Shown here: positions 48,363 through 57,163 of the stretch, piece by piece | Layout: each line of letters begins with the position of its first letter | How positions within the stretch are numbered: the stretch's first letter is position 1 | DNA from: a bacterium | GTDB lineage: Bacteria > Armatimonadota > UBA5829 | DNA: 64,000 nt | Assembly (NCBI GenBank): GCA_021372295.1 | Contig: JAJFUS010000039.1 | Coordinates: 57,746-121,745 of the forward strand | Reading direction: 5' to 3' | Program-made: the position numbers and the translations under genes | Notes under the pieces: generated by a model | The model's database searches: none | Seen by the model: the letters and a program-made list of their open reading frames with translations, nothing else | Told to the model about the DNA's origin: nothing

Positions 48363-48391
48363 AGTATTACACCAAATTCCTGCACTGTCAA
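48363..48391 (-). promoter_or_regulatory. yggS promoter, leaderless
   Basis: Minus strand: TTGACA (plus 48386-48391), 17 bp, AATACT (plus 48363-48368) with a TG extension (TGTAATACT), and only 7 bp to ATG 48355. The mRNA would begin at or near the A of ATG. No Shine-Dalgarno is present, as expected for a leaderless start. Confidence 0.6.
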
Positions 48392-48437
48392 GAAAAAAAA
48401 CACCACAAGGCCATAAGTTGTGGGATATGTATCCGTC

Positions 48438-48467
48438 TTGACTTGCAGGTAAGCGTGGTAGGATAAT
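48438..48467 (+). promoter_or_regulatory. Candidate promoter of the ubiD-mqn operon
   Basis: TTGACT (48438-48443), 18 bp, GATAAT (48462-48467). The leader to ATG 48505 would be about 31 nt and contains GAAGGGA. It is divergent from the yggS promoter. Confidence 0.5.
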
Positions 48468-48504
48468 TAGGCGTGCAGTTAATCGAAGGGACAATCGACT
48501 GATT

Positions 48505-49953
48505 ATGGCATATCGAGACCTCAGAGAATATATCGACCGACTCGACCAGGCAGGCGAACTGGTTAGGATCAATCAGCGCGTCAGCCCAAACCTGGAAATA
48601 ACTGAAATTGCCGACCGAACCGTCAAGTCTGGTGGGCCTGCGCTGTTGTTCGAAGACGTCGAAGGGTCGAGCATGCCCGTTCTCATAAACCATTACGGCA
48701 CCATGCGGCGAATGGCGATGGCGCTGGGGGTTGACAATCTGGACGACATCGCCCGCGAGATCGAAAGCCTGATACACATGGAAGCGCCCGGCGGGTTCGC
48801 AGATAAACTTATGATGCTGCCGAAGCTCCTGAGCCTGTCGTCATCGTTCCCAAAGATCGTGAGCAAAGCGCCTTGCCAGGATGTCGTGAAGACCGGCGAA
48901 GAGGCCAGCTTTGCGCAACTACCGATCCTGACGTGCTGGCCAGGCGACGGAGGGCCATTCATCACCCTGCCGATGGTCTTCACAAAAGACCCCGAAACGC
49001 ACAGGCGAAACGTCGGGATGTATAGGATGCACGTCTACGATCCGCAGACTACGGGCATGCACTGGCATGTGCACAAGGTCGGCGCAAGGCACTTCGACGA
49101 GTACGAGAAGCGCAACGAGCGAATGCCGGTGGCTGTGGCTCTCGGTGGCGATCCCGCGGTTACATATTCCGCCACGGCTCCGCTACCCGAGGACTTCGAC
49201 GAGATGATCTTCGCCGGTTTCCTGCGCAAATCGCCGGTTGAGATGGTGCAGTGCAAGACTGTCGATCTGCAGGTTCCTGCGCAATCGGAGATTGTGCTGG
49301 AGGGGTATGTCGATCCGAAAGAAAGGCGGCTGGAAGGGCCGTTCGGCGACCACACCGGCTACTATTCTTCAACAGACGAATATCCCGTCTTTCACCTCAT
49401 GTGCGTCACGCATCGGAAAGACCCGATATACCCGGCGACAATCGTGGGCAAGCCGCCGATGGAAGATTGTTTTATCGGCAAGGCCACCGAGAGAATCTTC
49501 CTGCCGCTCATGCGCACGCAAGTGCCGGAGCTGGCGGACATAAACCTGCCGGTGGAAGGAATATTTCACAACATCGCGCTTGTCTCGATCAAGAAGCGCT
49601 ACCCTATGCAGGCGAGAAAAGTCATAAACGCGCTATGGGGTCTGGGACAAATGGCGCTGACCAAGATTATCATAGTTTTTGACGAAAACGTAGACATACA
49701 AAATATGAGCGAGGTCATTTGGCGGCTCGGAAGTAATATCGATCCACAGAGGGATGTGTTTTTCTCACAAGGGCCAGTGGATGTGCTCGATCATGCCGCG
49801 CCCCAAGCGCTCTTCGGCTCGAAGATGGGTATTGATGCCACGAAAAAGCTCGAAGGTGAGTCGCATTTCAGACAGTGGCCGGATGACATTGAGATGAGCC
49901 CTGAAGTGAAAGCTAAGATCGACCTGATATGGAGAGACCTGAACATTGGATAA
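48505..49953 (+). CDS. ubiD: UbiD-family decarboxylase (menaquinone route)
   Basis: 482 residues. The UbiD fold is marked by AYRDLREYIDRLDQAGEL at the N terminus, GMHWHVHKVGARHF (prenyl-FMN/metal site), GPFGDHTGYYS with the conserved acid pair, and KPPMEDCFIGKATERIF. The enzyme needs prenylated FMN, made by the UbiX encoded next door (8-bp overlap). In futalosine-pathway genomes this pair (MqnL/MqnM) is proposed to decarboxylate the prenylated 1,4-dihydroxy-6-naphthoate; the context here (ubiA and mqn genes) supports that. Confidence 0.93.
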   Translation: MAYRDLREYIDRLDQAGELVRINQRVSPNLEITEIADRTVKSGGPALLFEDVEGSSMPVLINHYGTMRRMAMALGVDNLDDIAREIESLIHMEAPGGFADKLMMLPKLLSLSSSFPKIVSKAPCQDVVKTGEEASFAQLPILTCWPGDGGPFITLPMVFTKDPETHRRNVGMYRMHVYDPQTTGMHWHVHKVGARHFDEYEKRNERMPVAVALGGDPAVTYSATAPLPEDFDEMIFAGFLRKSPVEMVQCKTVDLQVPAQSEIVLEGYVDPKERRLEGPFGDHTGYYSSTDEYPVFHLMCVTHRKDPIYPATIVGKPPMEDCFIGKATERIFLPLMRTQVPELADINLPVEGIFHNIALVSIKKRYPMQARKVINALWGLGQMALTKIIIVFDENVDIQNMSEVIWRLGSNIDPQRDVFFSQGPVDVLDHAAPQALFGSKMGIDATKKLEGESHFRQWPDDIEMSPEVKAKIDLIWRDLNIG

Positions 49954-50533
49954 GCCGAAGCGGGTGATGGCAGCAATATCGGGCGCGAGTGGAGCTGTTT
50001 ACGCACGCAGACTGCTTGAGGCGCTGCCGTCGTTTTATGACACGATATACCTTACAGCCTCGGACAACGCTCTGGGTATCATCAAAGATGAACTCGGAGT
50101 CGATACCCTAGCCGATCTTATGCCACACGCGCATTTGCATAAGTTTTCGATGTTAAATTACACAGACTTGTCTGCACCAACCGCAAGTGGGTCGCATGAT
50201 TATGACGGCCTGATCGTAATTCCATGCTCGATGGGTGTGGTCGGGAGAATTGCGGCGGGGGTGTCCAGCGATCTGGTCACCCGGGCCGCTGATGTGTGTC
50301 TGAAAGAACGTCGGAAGCTGGTATTGGTCGTGAGAGAAACGCCGTTGAGCCTGGTTCACCTGCGAAACCTGACTGCTCTTACCGAGGCCGGCGCTATTGT
50401 GATGCCCGCCGCGCCTGCGTTTTATCACGATCCTAAGTCTATAGACGACCTCGTGGACTTCGTTGTGGATCGAGCGTTGAGAGCGCTTGGTCTCAACACA
50501 CATATCATTTACGGCTGGGGCGAACGGTCTTGA
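49946..50533 (+). CDS. ubiX: UbiX-family flavin prenyltransferase
   Basis: 195 residues. SGASGAVYARRLLEAL at the N terminus and RETPLSLVHLRNL / PAAPAFY later are typical of UbiX, which makes prenyl-FMN from FMN and dimethylallyl phosphate. It starts at TTG 49946 inside the last codons of ubiD; ATG 49967 is possible but less favoured because GGAGAG sits before the TTG. It overlaps the ubiA gene by 4 bp. Confidence 0.95.
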   Translation: MDKPKRVMAAISGASGAVYARRLLEALPSFYDTIYLTASDNALGIIKDELGVDTLADLMPHAHLHKFSMLNYTDLSAPTASGSHDYDGLIVIPCSMGVVGRIAAGVSSDLVTRAADVCLKERRKLVLVVRETPLSLVHLRNLTALTEAGAIVMPAAPAFYHDPKSIDDLVDFVVDRALRALGLNTHIIYGWGERS

Positions 50534-51402
50534 AAACCGTCGTAGTCGCGCCGCTGCGCAAGCTCGGGATCATCCTCGATATGATAAAGTTCGAGCATAC
50601 GATTTTCGCGCTGCCGTTCGCGTTGTCCTCGGCGATTGTGGCGGCAAACGGCATTCCTCGTGTGCGGATTATCGTGTGGATTCTTGTCGCGATGGTTGGG
50701 GCGAGAAGTGCGGCGATGGCGTTCAACCGTATCGCAGACGCCAAAATCGACGCAATGAACCCCAGAACGGCCTCGCGCGCAATTCCGCATGGGTCGGTCT
50801 CAGTCGGCGCGGCATGGGCTTTTGTTGGCGTCTCCGCTGCGGCGCTGGTGCTTGCGGCGTATATGCTCAATCCGCTCGCGTTCGCGCTCTCGCCCGTGGC
50901 TCTGGCGGCTGTGCTTGTCTATTCATACACAAAACGGTTCACGAGCCTCTCGCACTTGTGTCTGGGGTTGTGCCTGGGGATCGCCCCGGTGGGCGCGTGG
51001 ATCGCCGTAAGGGGAAGCATCGGCTTCGGATCGATGGTGCTCAGTGCGGGAGTGATATTCTGGACTGCCGGGTTCGACATCATATACTCGCTTCAAGACA
51101 TTGACTTCGACAAAAAAATGGGCTTATTTTCGCTGCCGTCGAGGATTGGCGCGGGGCGCGCATTGCTGGTGTCGAGGCTGCTTCACGCCGGAATGATTGC
51201 GATGCTCATCTGGTTCGGAATTCTCACCGGCAGAGGCGCAATATATGACATAGGCGTGGGAATGGTTGCGCTGTTTTTAATCTACGAGCAGAGCCTGGTT
51301 TCGCCAAGAGATATCAGCCGGGTCAACGCGGCGTTTTTCACGATGAACGGCTGCGTGAGCTTCGCGATGCTTGTTTTTGTGATGATGGATGTGCTTTTAT
51401 GA
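50530..51402 (+). CDS. UbiA-family prenyltransferase (MqnP-like)
   Basis: 290 residues with about 8 TM segments. The first Asp-rich motif is NRIADAKIDAMNPRTASR and the second is DIIYSLQDIDFD. Both are typical of the 4-hydroxybenzoate polyprenyltransferase-like proteins found beside mqn genes and proposed as MqnP, which prenylates 1,4-dihydroxy-6-naphthoate. TTG 50530 overlaps the ubiX stop, and its own stop overlaps mqnE by 4 bp. Confidence 0.92.
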   Translation: MKTVVVAPLRKLGIILDMIKFEHTIFALPFALSSAIVAANGIPRVRIIVWILVAMVGARSAAMAFNRIADAKIDAMNPRTASRAIPHGSVSVGAAWAFVGVSAAALVLAAYMLNPLAFALSPVALAAVLVYSYTKRFTSLSHLCLGLCLGIAPVGAWIAVRGSIGFGSMVLSAGVIFWTAGFDIIYSLQDIDFDKKMGLFSLPSRIGAGRALLVSRLLHAGMIAMLIWFGILTGRGAIYDIGVGMVALFLIYEQSLVSPRDISRVNAAFFTMNGCVSFAMLVFVMMDVLL

Positions 51403-52526
51403 CTGAAGAGATTATTGACTGCAGCGATGTGTCGGATATACTTCGGCGTGCGCTGGATGGTGACAGGCTGGACGTTGATGACGGAGTGCGGCTGTTTGAG
51501 TCGGACGACCTGCACGCAATCGGCGCGGCGGCAAACGAAATCAGGCGCAAAATCAATGGTAATCGGACGTATTACATAGTAAATCGCCACATTAATTACA
51601 CCGACATCTGCAAAAACCGATGCACTTTCTGCGCGTATTCCCGCAGCGAGGGCGAGAACGGCGCGTATATGATGAGCGTTCAGGAAGCTCTCGACCGCGC
51701 AGAGCAGTATTACGACCAAATCAGATTCACTGAACTGCATGTTGTCGGCGGATTGCACCCAACTATGCCGTTTTCGTACTATATCGATCTGATTCGGACG
51801 CTAAAATCTCGGTTCCCAAGCGTGCATATACAGGCGTTTACGGCAGTGGAAATTGCGCACATCGCTGATATATCGGGATTGAGCGTGCGGGACGTTTTGG
51901 CATCGCTGAAAGACGCCGGGCTGGGGTCATTGCCGGGCGGCGGCGCGGAGGTGTTCAGTCCGAGAGTGCGCGAAGTCGTCTGCCCGGAGAAGATGTCGGG
52001 CGAAAAATGGCTGAGCGTGATGCGCAAGGCTCACAATATGGGGATCAAGAGCAACTCGACTATGCTTTACGGTCACGTGGAGACGTATAGCGAGCGGGTC
52101 GAGCACATGATCGCGCTGCGCGATCTGCAGGACGAAACCGGCGGGTTTATGACCTTTATCCCGCTCAAATATCATCCGGGCAACACCAGGCTCGGTGAGA
52201 TTTCGGCGTCGATGAGCGCGCAGGACGATCTCAAGCTCTACGCGATATCGCGCCTCATGATCGACAACATCCCGCACATCAAAGTATTCTGGATTATGCT
52301 CGGGCTGAAGCTTGCGCAGGTGGCATTAAGCTATGGCGCAGACGATATCGACGGCACGGTGATCGAGGAAAAAATCACCCACCGCGCCGGCGCGACCACA
52401 CCACAGGCGCTCACGGTATCGCAGCTTGTGACGATAATCGAAGAAACCGGGACAATCCCCACCGAGCGGGACACAATATACAACGAGGTAACAAGAGATG
52501 AAGCTGGGCTGCCTGCCATATCTTAA
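51399..52526 (+). CDS. mqnE: Aminofutalosine synthase MqnE
   Basis: 375 residues. Radical SAM CxxxCxxC is at Cys71, 75 and 78 (CKNRCTFCAYSR), preceded by the MqnE-type VNRHINYTDI and followed by HVVGGLHP. MqnE joins 3-[(1-carboxyvinyl)oxy]benzoate with SAM to give 6-amino-6-deoxyfutalosine. It overlaps mqnA by 29 bp, an unusually long overlap that suggests tight coupling. Confidence 0.95.
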   Translation: MTEEIIDCSDVSDILRRALDGDRLDVDDGVRLFESDDLHAIGAAANEIRRKINGNRTYYIVNRHINYTDICKNRCTFCAYSRSEGENGAYMMSVQEALDRAEQYYDQIRFTELHVVGGLHPTMPFSYYIDLIRTLKSRFPSVHIQAFTAVEIAHIADISGLSVRDVLASLKDAGLGSLPGGGAEVFSPRVREVVCPEKMSGEKWLSVMRKAHNMGIKSNSTMLYGHVETYSERVEHMIALRDLQDETGGFMTFIPLKYHPGNTRLGEISASMSAQDDLKLYAISRLMIDNIPHIKVFWIMLGLKLAQVALSYGADDIDGTVIEEKITHRAGATTPQALTVSQLVTIIEETGTIPTERDTIYNEVTRDEAGLPAIS

Positions 52527-53265
52527 CGTCAGGCCATTAGTATATACGCTCGAGCACGGCGGGCTGCCATCGGGCTGGGAGATGGTCTACGCCCCACCCT
52601 CCAGGCTGGCCGAAATGCTGGCGACCGGCGAGATCGCGGCAGCGCCTGTGTCCAGCTTCGCGACATTTGCTCATGCAGACTTTAGTATATGCCCCGATAT
52701 TTGCATCGCGGCGGACGGAATCGTGAAAAGCGTGTTGCTGTTGTCCAAGAAAGAGCTGCAAAACATAAACACGATTGCACTCGATACAAGCAGCCTTTCC
52801 GGCGCGAACCTGCTCAAAATTATACTAAATGAAAGTTACAGCATGCAGCCGACCTTTGTCAGAATGCCGCCTGATCCGGTATCCGACATGCTAAACGTGT
52901 GCGACGCGGCGATGGTTATCGGTGACCCGGCAATGCTTTACCCTAAAGACGGCTTGTTTGTAATGGATCTAGCAACCGAGTGGAAAAAGCTCACCGGACT
53001 GCCCACTGTGTTTGCAGTATGGGCGGGAAAGCATATCACGCCGGAACTCGTTGAAGTGTTGCATGCGGCAAAATCGGAGGGTATGTCGATTGTGCATAAG
53101 ATCGCGCGGGAAGAATCGGTGAGGCTGTCGCTGCCGTTTGAGGTGTGCGACGAATATCTGTCGGAAATCATGATCTACGACCTCGGCGAGCAAGAGACTC
53201 GCGGGCTGAATATGTTTCGTGAGAAAGCGATCTCGCATGGACTCGTGGGAGCATCGAATGAATAG
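52498..53265 (+). CDS. mqnA: Chorismate dehydratase MqnA
   Basis: 255 residues of the MqnA/MqnD periplasmic-binding-protein-like fold: LGCLPYLNVRPLVYTLE at the start, AAAPVSSFAT and LDTSSLSGANLLKIIL. The NVRPL start and the position beside mqnE favour MqnA over MqnD. It dehydrates chorismate to 3-[(1-carboxyvinyl)oxy]benzoate. Start ATG 52498 lies within the end of mqnE. It overlaps mqnC by 8 bp. A separate mqnD is not in the window. Confidence 0.9.
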   Translation: MKLGCLPYLNVRPLVYTLEHGGLPSGWEMVYAPPSRLAEMLATGEIAAAPVSSFATFAHADFSICPDICIAADGIVKSVLLLSKKELQNINTIALDTSSLSGANLLKIILNESYSMQPTFVRMPPDPVSDMLNVCDAAMVIGDPAMLYPKDGLFVMDLATEWKKLTGLPTVFAVWAGKHITPELVEVLHAAKSEGMSIVHKIAREESVRLSLPFEVCDEYLSEIMIYDLGEQETRGLNMFREKAISHGLVGASNE

Positions 53266-54304
53266 AATATCAACTGACGAGGCCTTACAACTTTTCGACG
53301 CTCCCCTGCCCCGTTTGCTCTGGTCGGCGGGTAAGGCATGCGACGAAAAGCACCCGGAACGCGTCAGGACCTACGTCATAGACCGAAACATCAACTACAC
53401 CAATATATGCGTCTCGGGGTGCAAGTTTTGCGCGTTTTACCGTGAGCCTGGCAGCGAAACCGGCTATGTATTGACCACCCAGGAAATTCATAAGAAAATC
53501 CGCGAGGCAGTCGATCTCGGCGCGACACAAATTCTAATGCAAGGCGGATTGCACCCAGACCTCGATGTGACATGGTTTGAGAAGCTTTTTGTGAGCATCA
53601 AAAATCGGTTTGACGTCCAGATGCACTCGCTGTCCGCGCCGGAAATCGTGCATATAGCGAAGATATCGGGGCTTGATGTTCGAACGACTCTTATTCGGCT
53701 GCATAACGCCGGGCTGGACTCGCTGCCCGGAGGCGGAGCGGAAATACTGGTCGATAATGTGCGAACACATGTGAGCCCGAAGAAATGCTCGGCCAGTCAG
53801 TGGATCGACGTTATGCGAACCGCCGCCTCGCTGGGCATGCGCGCCACGGCAACGATGGTCTTTGGAATGGGCGAGACTCTTGCGGATCGAGTGTCACATA
53901 TCGAGGCCATCAGGCGATTACAGGACGAAACGAACGTATTCACAGCGTTCATTCCGTGGCCGTTTCAGCCAGGCAACTCGGAATTGGATCGACCCTCTAC
54001 CGGAGCGCACGATTATCTGCGCACTCTGGCCGTATCGAGGCTGTTTTTGGACAATATCGACAATATCCAAGCGTCGTGGGTCACGCAGGGCGCTGAAATC
54101 GCGCAAATCGCCCTAAGCTCGGGGGCGAACGACATCGGCAGCACGATGATAGAAGAGAACGTCGTGGCGGCGGCTGGGGTATCGCACAAGATGGACGAGT
54201 CGCAATTGATCGATCTTATACGCTCAGCCGGATATGCGGCAGCGCAGAGAACTACGCTCTACAATTTGATCGGACAAAAAAAGCCCCGGGCTAGCCGGGG
54301 CTGA
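53258..54304 (+). CDS. mqnC: Cyclic dehypoxanthine futalosine synthase MqnC
   Basis: 348 residues from ATG 53258 (GGGAG 7 bp upstream). Radical SAM Cys51, 55 and 58 lie in CVSGCKFCAFYR, preceded by NINYTNI and followed by LMQGGLHPDL. MqnC cyclises dehypoxanthine futalosine to the spiro-like cyclic form. It ends the six-gene operon. Its last codons form the hairpin of a terminator serving the convergent PEP-CTERM gene. Confidence 0.95.
   Translation: MNRISTDEALQLFDAPLPRLLWSAGKACDEKHPERVRTYVIDRNINYTNICVSGCKFCAFYREPGSETGYVLTTQEIHKKIREAVDLGATQILMQGGLHPDLDVTWFEKLFVSIKNRFDVQMHSLSAPEIVHIAKISGLDVRTTLIRLHNAGLDSLPGGGAEILVDNVRTHVSPKKCSASQWIDVMRTAASLGMRATATMVFGMGETLADRVSHIEAIRRLQDETNVFTAFIPWPFQPGNSELDRPSTGAHDYLRTLAVSRLFLDNIDNIQASWVTQGAEIAQIALSSGANDIGSTMIEENVVAAAGVSHKMDESQLIDLIRSAGYAAAQRTTLYNLIGQKKPRASRG
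54275..54302 (-). terminator. Terminator of the PEP-CTERM gene, inside the mqnC end
   Basis: The plus-strand AGCCCCGG (54282-54289), loop GCTAG, CCGGGGCT (54295-54302) forms an 8-bp stem. On the minus strand it is followed by a run of T (plus 54275-54281), so it terminates the minus-strand gene. The hairpin also encodes the last mqnC residues (KPRASRG). Confidence 0.75.
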
Positions 54305-54306
54305 AA

Positions 54307-54753
54307 TTACTTTTTGCGACGACTGCGGGGCCTAAGCAGTATACCGCCAATTCCCGTGGCAAGCGCCAATATCGACGCCGGCTCAGGAACAGGAGGCTCG
54401 GCTGCGCCACATATACTTCCACCAGGGGTAAAACCTTCGGAAAAATTGCTGCTCTGAGTCGTGTAAATGACTTGGCACTTGGGAATCTGCGAAGTCCTGC
54501 CGGAAACAGAACCCAGCGACTTTATTTTAGTCGGTTTCATCTGAATTGCTTCGGATGTGCGCTCAACCGGCGCCTGCGCCTTAACAGATTTGATCTCAAA
54601 CGACACATCGTCCGCGAGTTCCAGAGCTTTACCGGCAATCTGATCAGGTCCAAGCGGCTCGGCAGCCAGTTCCAAGGCTTTCCCGCCCGCAAAAGCAGGA
54701 GCCATACACGCAAACATCAAAGTAATGACTGTTACCAGAACGATAATACGCAT
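54307..54753 (-). CDS. Exported PEP-CTERM domain protein
   Basis: 148 residues from ATG 54753 (GGAGGG 7 bp upstream). A signal peptide (RIIVLVTVITLMFACMAPAFA) precedes a low-complexity middle, and the C-terminal sorting signal reads VPEPASILALATGIGGILLRPRSRRKK (PEP, hydrophobic stretch, basic tail). PEP-CTERM proteins are cut by an exosortase and released to or anchored at the surface. No exosortase gene is in the window. The middle matches nothing I know. Confidence 0.82.
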   Translation of the reverse strand: MRIIVLVTVITLMFACMAPAFAGGKALELAAEPLGPDQIAGKALELADDVSFEIKSVKAQAPVERTSEAIQMKPTKIKSLGSVSGRTSQIPKCQVIYTTQSSNFSEGFTPGGSICGAAEPPVPEPASILALATGIGGILLRPRSRRKK

Positions 54754-54794
54754 ATTTGGTCCCTCCCGATATATATGGAAAGGCTGCATATTTC

Positions 54795-55691
54795 GTGCCA
54801 AACAACAAACTTATCAAAAACTACGCCCTAATAGCGGGCAGCAACGGCTATAAGCTGGTAGAAAAACTGGGTAATGCAGACATGATGGGGTCTATCGAGA
54901 CACCTTTCGGTAAATCCTCGCCGGTTTATGCGACGACCGTCAGCGGAACGCGATTGTTTGTAATCTCGAGGCACGGCGAGAGTGGTTACAGTGTGTCGGC
55001 ACCATTCGTGAACTATCGCGCCAATATATGGGCGCTTAAGGAGCTTGGTGTCCAGCGGATTGTGGCATGGTCGGGGCCTGGGGCCATAGATCCGTCGATC
55101 TCAATCGGCGACATACTGGTGCCCGGCGATATCATCGACGAGACAAAAGGACGGGCATATACGTTTTTCGAAGGGCTGGGCATCGGATTTATCAGGCAAA
55201 ACCCGGTTTTCTGCCCACAGTTGGCGGCGAGCCTGGCGCGTGTCATAGAAAAACATCAGGGGCACTGCCGCACGAGTGATGTTTATATCTGCACTCAAGG
55301 GCCGAGGCTTGAAACGCGCGCGGAGATCAAGAAATTCGCGGCGTTCGGAGGCACACTGGTCGGGATGACCCTCGTGCCCGAAGCATTTCTGGCAAAAGAA
55401 CTGGAAATGTGCTACTGCCCGGTGTGTTATGTCACGAATTACGCTGAAGGCGTGATTGAACGCGATTACCAACCCGGCAAACTGTTTGAAGGGCTGCTAT
55501 CCGACGAAGAAAAATCGAGGGTGGACGCCTCAGTCACCGCACTGCCCAGTCTTATAATCGAGGCGCTTGCGTCCGTGCCGGAGTCGCCGGAATGCCGATG
55601 TGGCCTCTCAATGGAAAGATACAGGCGGCGAGGCGACATCGGCGAAGATTGGCACTCCTGGATTCAACCGCAAACTCCGCAATCACATTAA
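54795..55691 (+). CDS. MTAP/purine-nucleoside-phosphorylase-like protein
   Basis: 298 residues from GTG 54795 (GGAAAGG upstream); an open frame reaches 54756, but that would overlap the divergent promoter region. RHGESG at the phosphate site, AWSGPGAIDPSISIGDI, ICTQGPRLETRAEI and GMTLVPEAFLAKEL are typical of 5'-methylthioadenosine phosphorylases. Because it stands beside the mqn operon, where no mqnB is visible, it may cleave 6-amino-6-deoxyfutalosine (the MqnB step), which in other bacteria is done by an MTA nucleosidase. This is inference; ordinary MTA salvage is the alternative. Confidence 0.85.
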   Translation: MPNNKLIKNYALIAGSNGYKLVEKLGNADMMGSIETPFGKSSPVYATTVSGTRLFVISRHGESGYSVSAPFVNYRANIWALKELGVQRIVAWSGPGAIDPSISIGDILVPGDIIDETKGRAYTFFEGLGIGFIRQNPVFCPQLAASLARVIEKHQGHCRTSDVYICTQGPRLETRAEIKKFAAFGGTLVGMTLVPEAFLAKELEMCYCPVCYVTNYAEGVIERDYQPGKLFEGLLSDEEKSRVDASVTALPSLIIEALASVPESPECRCGLSMERYRRRGDIGEDWHSWIQPQTPQSH

Positions 55692-55881
55692 CTCATAATC
55701 TTACCGGTTTTCCATATCGAAGCCTCATCTTGCGGCGAAATTCAGCCATAATTACCAATGAATAACTAGAGGCTTCAACCTCTTTGAAACTGAAACCACC
55801 GGCGGTTGACTGAGCGTGCGAGTTCGAGATCCCGGCACTCGACTCCACACTTTCAACTGTTCTGGAAGGAGCCTGTCTGCA

Positions 55882-57033
55882 ATGGAACTCGTCGAAATCT
55901 CGAAAATCGCACCGGCGGCCGATCAGCCCAGGAAAAACTTTGACCAGGGTTCACTCCTCGAATTGGCAATGTCCATTCGCGAACGCGGAGTACTCGAACC
56001 TATAGTGGTACGTCCGGTCGGGCCGGATAAATACGAGATCGTAATGGGAGAACGACGATGGCGAGCCTCCCAACTGGCCGGTCTCACTGAAATTCCCGCA
56101 GTCATACGCGAACTCAGCGATGAAGACGCCAGCACCGACGCCCTTCTGGAAAACTTCCAGCGCGAGGATTTGAACCCGGTGGAACGCGCCATCGCAATTA
56201 AGAAGCTTTTAGAGTTTATGCCCTGGGACAAGTGTCTCAAGACCCTGGGTGTCGCGGACTCGACCATGCGTCGTTACCTAGACCTGCTCGAACTGCCACA
56301 GGGCATTCTGGATGAACTGGTCGCCAAAACCAAAGACGGCGAAGGAGAGTTCCTGGAAGGCCACGCTTACGCTCTAAAGCAACTGAATGACAACAGTCGA
56401 GTTCAGCTCAGGCTGGCGAAGAAAGTCAGAGCCGAGCGACTGTCCGTAGATGAACTGAAAAAGATTATCGGCGCGATAAACGAAGTTCCGGCCAAAACCG
56501 AGGCGTTCCTGCGAGTGCCGTTGAGCGTCACCGAGGAAATTCTTCGCACAATCGCCAGGCAGGAAAGAAAGAAAGCCGCCTATCGGCCCAAAACTGCTCA
56601 ATCTCATCTAAAAATCATTCAAAAGGCCTGCACCGGCGTACTCGACCTGCTGGACGACCGCGTGTCACAACATCTATCAGTGACGGAAATGAACCAGATG
56701 CTCAGCGCGACCGCAGACCTGGCCGAACAGTTGGTCAAGTTCAATAAGACCATGCGCGACTCCCTCCAGAAGTCTGATCGCCAGTTCAAGGAAGTCTACA
56801 TCCACTGCCCATTGTGCGGCAGGATCGAACTGATCGGAAGCATCCGGTGCAGCGTCTGCTGGAGCGTGCTGCGCCGATGCCTGGACTGTGAAAATTACGA
56901 TCAGAGCTACCAGAAATGCACCAAAAGCGGCTATGCCATCTATATGTCCGACGCCGAAAGCCCTGATGAGGACTCGCACTCTTACAAATGCGAGGACTAC
57001 GCGCCTCGGTTTGATGTGGAAGCGGCAGCGTAG
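55882..57033 (+). CDS. ParB-like protein with C-terminal zinc-ribbon cysteines
   Basis: 383 residues from ATG 55882 (GGAAGGAG upstream). The ParB N-terminal domain has PRKNF, the CTP-binding motif GERRWRA (56-62) and ENFQREDLNPVE (about 90-101). An HTH/DNA-binding region (about 105-140; KTLGVADSTMRRYLDLLELP) follows, then a helical linker. Unlike standard ParB, the C terminus carries eight Cys (309, 312, 323, 326, 333, 336, 346, 370) in CPLC, CSVC and CLDC pairs, forming one or two zinc-ribbon-like sites. There is no parA and no recognisable parS (TGTTTCACGTGAAACA) close by. It could be a Noc-like or regulatory ParB paralog. Confidence 0.85.
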   Translation: MELVEISKIAPAADQPRKNFDQGSLLELAMSIRERGVLEPIVVRPVGPDKYEIVMGERRWRASQLAGLTEIPAVIRELSDEDASTDALLENFQREDLNPVERAIAIKKLLEFMPWDKCLKTLGVADSTMRRYLDLLELPQGILDELVAKTKDGEGEFLEGHAYALKQLNDNSRVQLRLAKKVRAERLSVDELKKIIGAINEVPAKTEAFLRVPLSVTEEILRTIARQERKKAAYRPKTAQSHLKIIQKACTGVLDLLDDRVSQHLSVTEMNQMLSATADLAEQLVKFNKTMRDSLQKSDRQFKEVYIHCPLCGRIELIGSIRCSVCWSVLRRCLDCENYDQSYQKCTKSGYAIYMSDAESPDEDSHSYKCEDYAPRFDVEAAA

Positions 57034-57163
57034 TGTCAAATTTTAAATTCTGTATTTTGAGTTGTTGAGAGGGGGCGGCTGGCCAAAGGTCGTTCCCTTT
57101 TCTTTGCTCTTCAGTCTCATCTTTTTACTCTTCGCCTGCCTGAAACACACCCTTAATTCTCGC

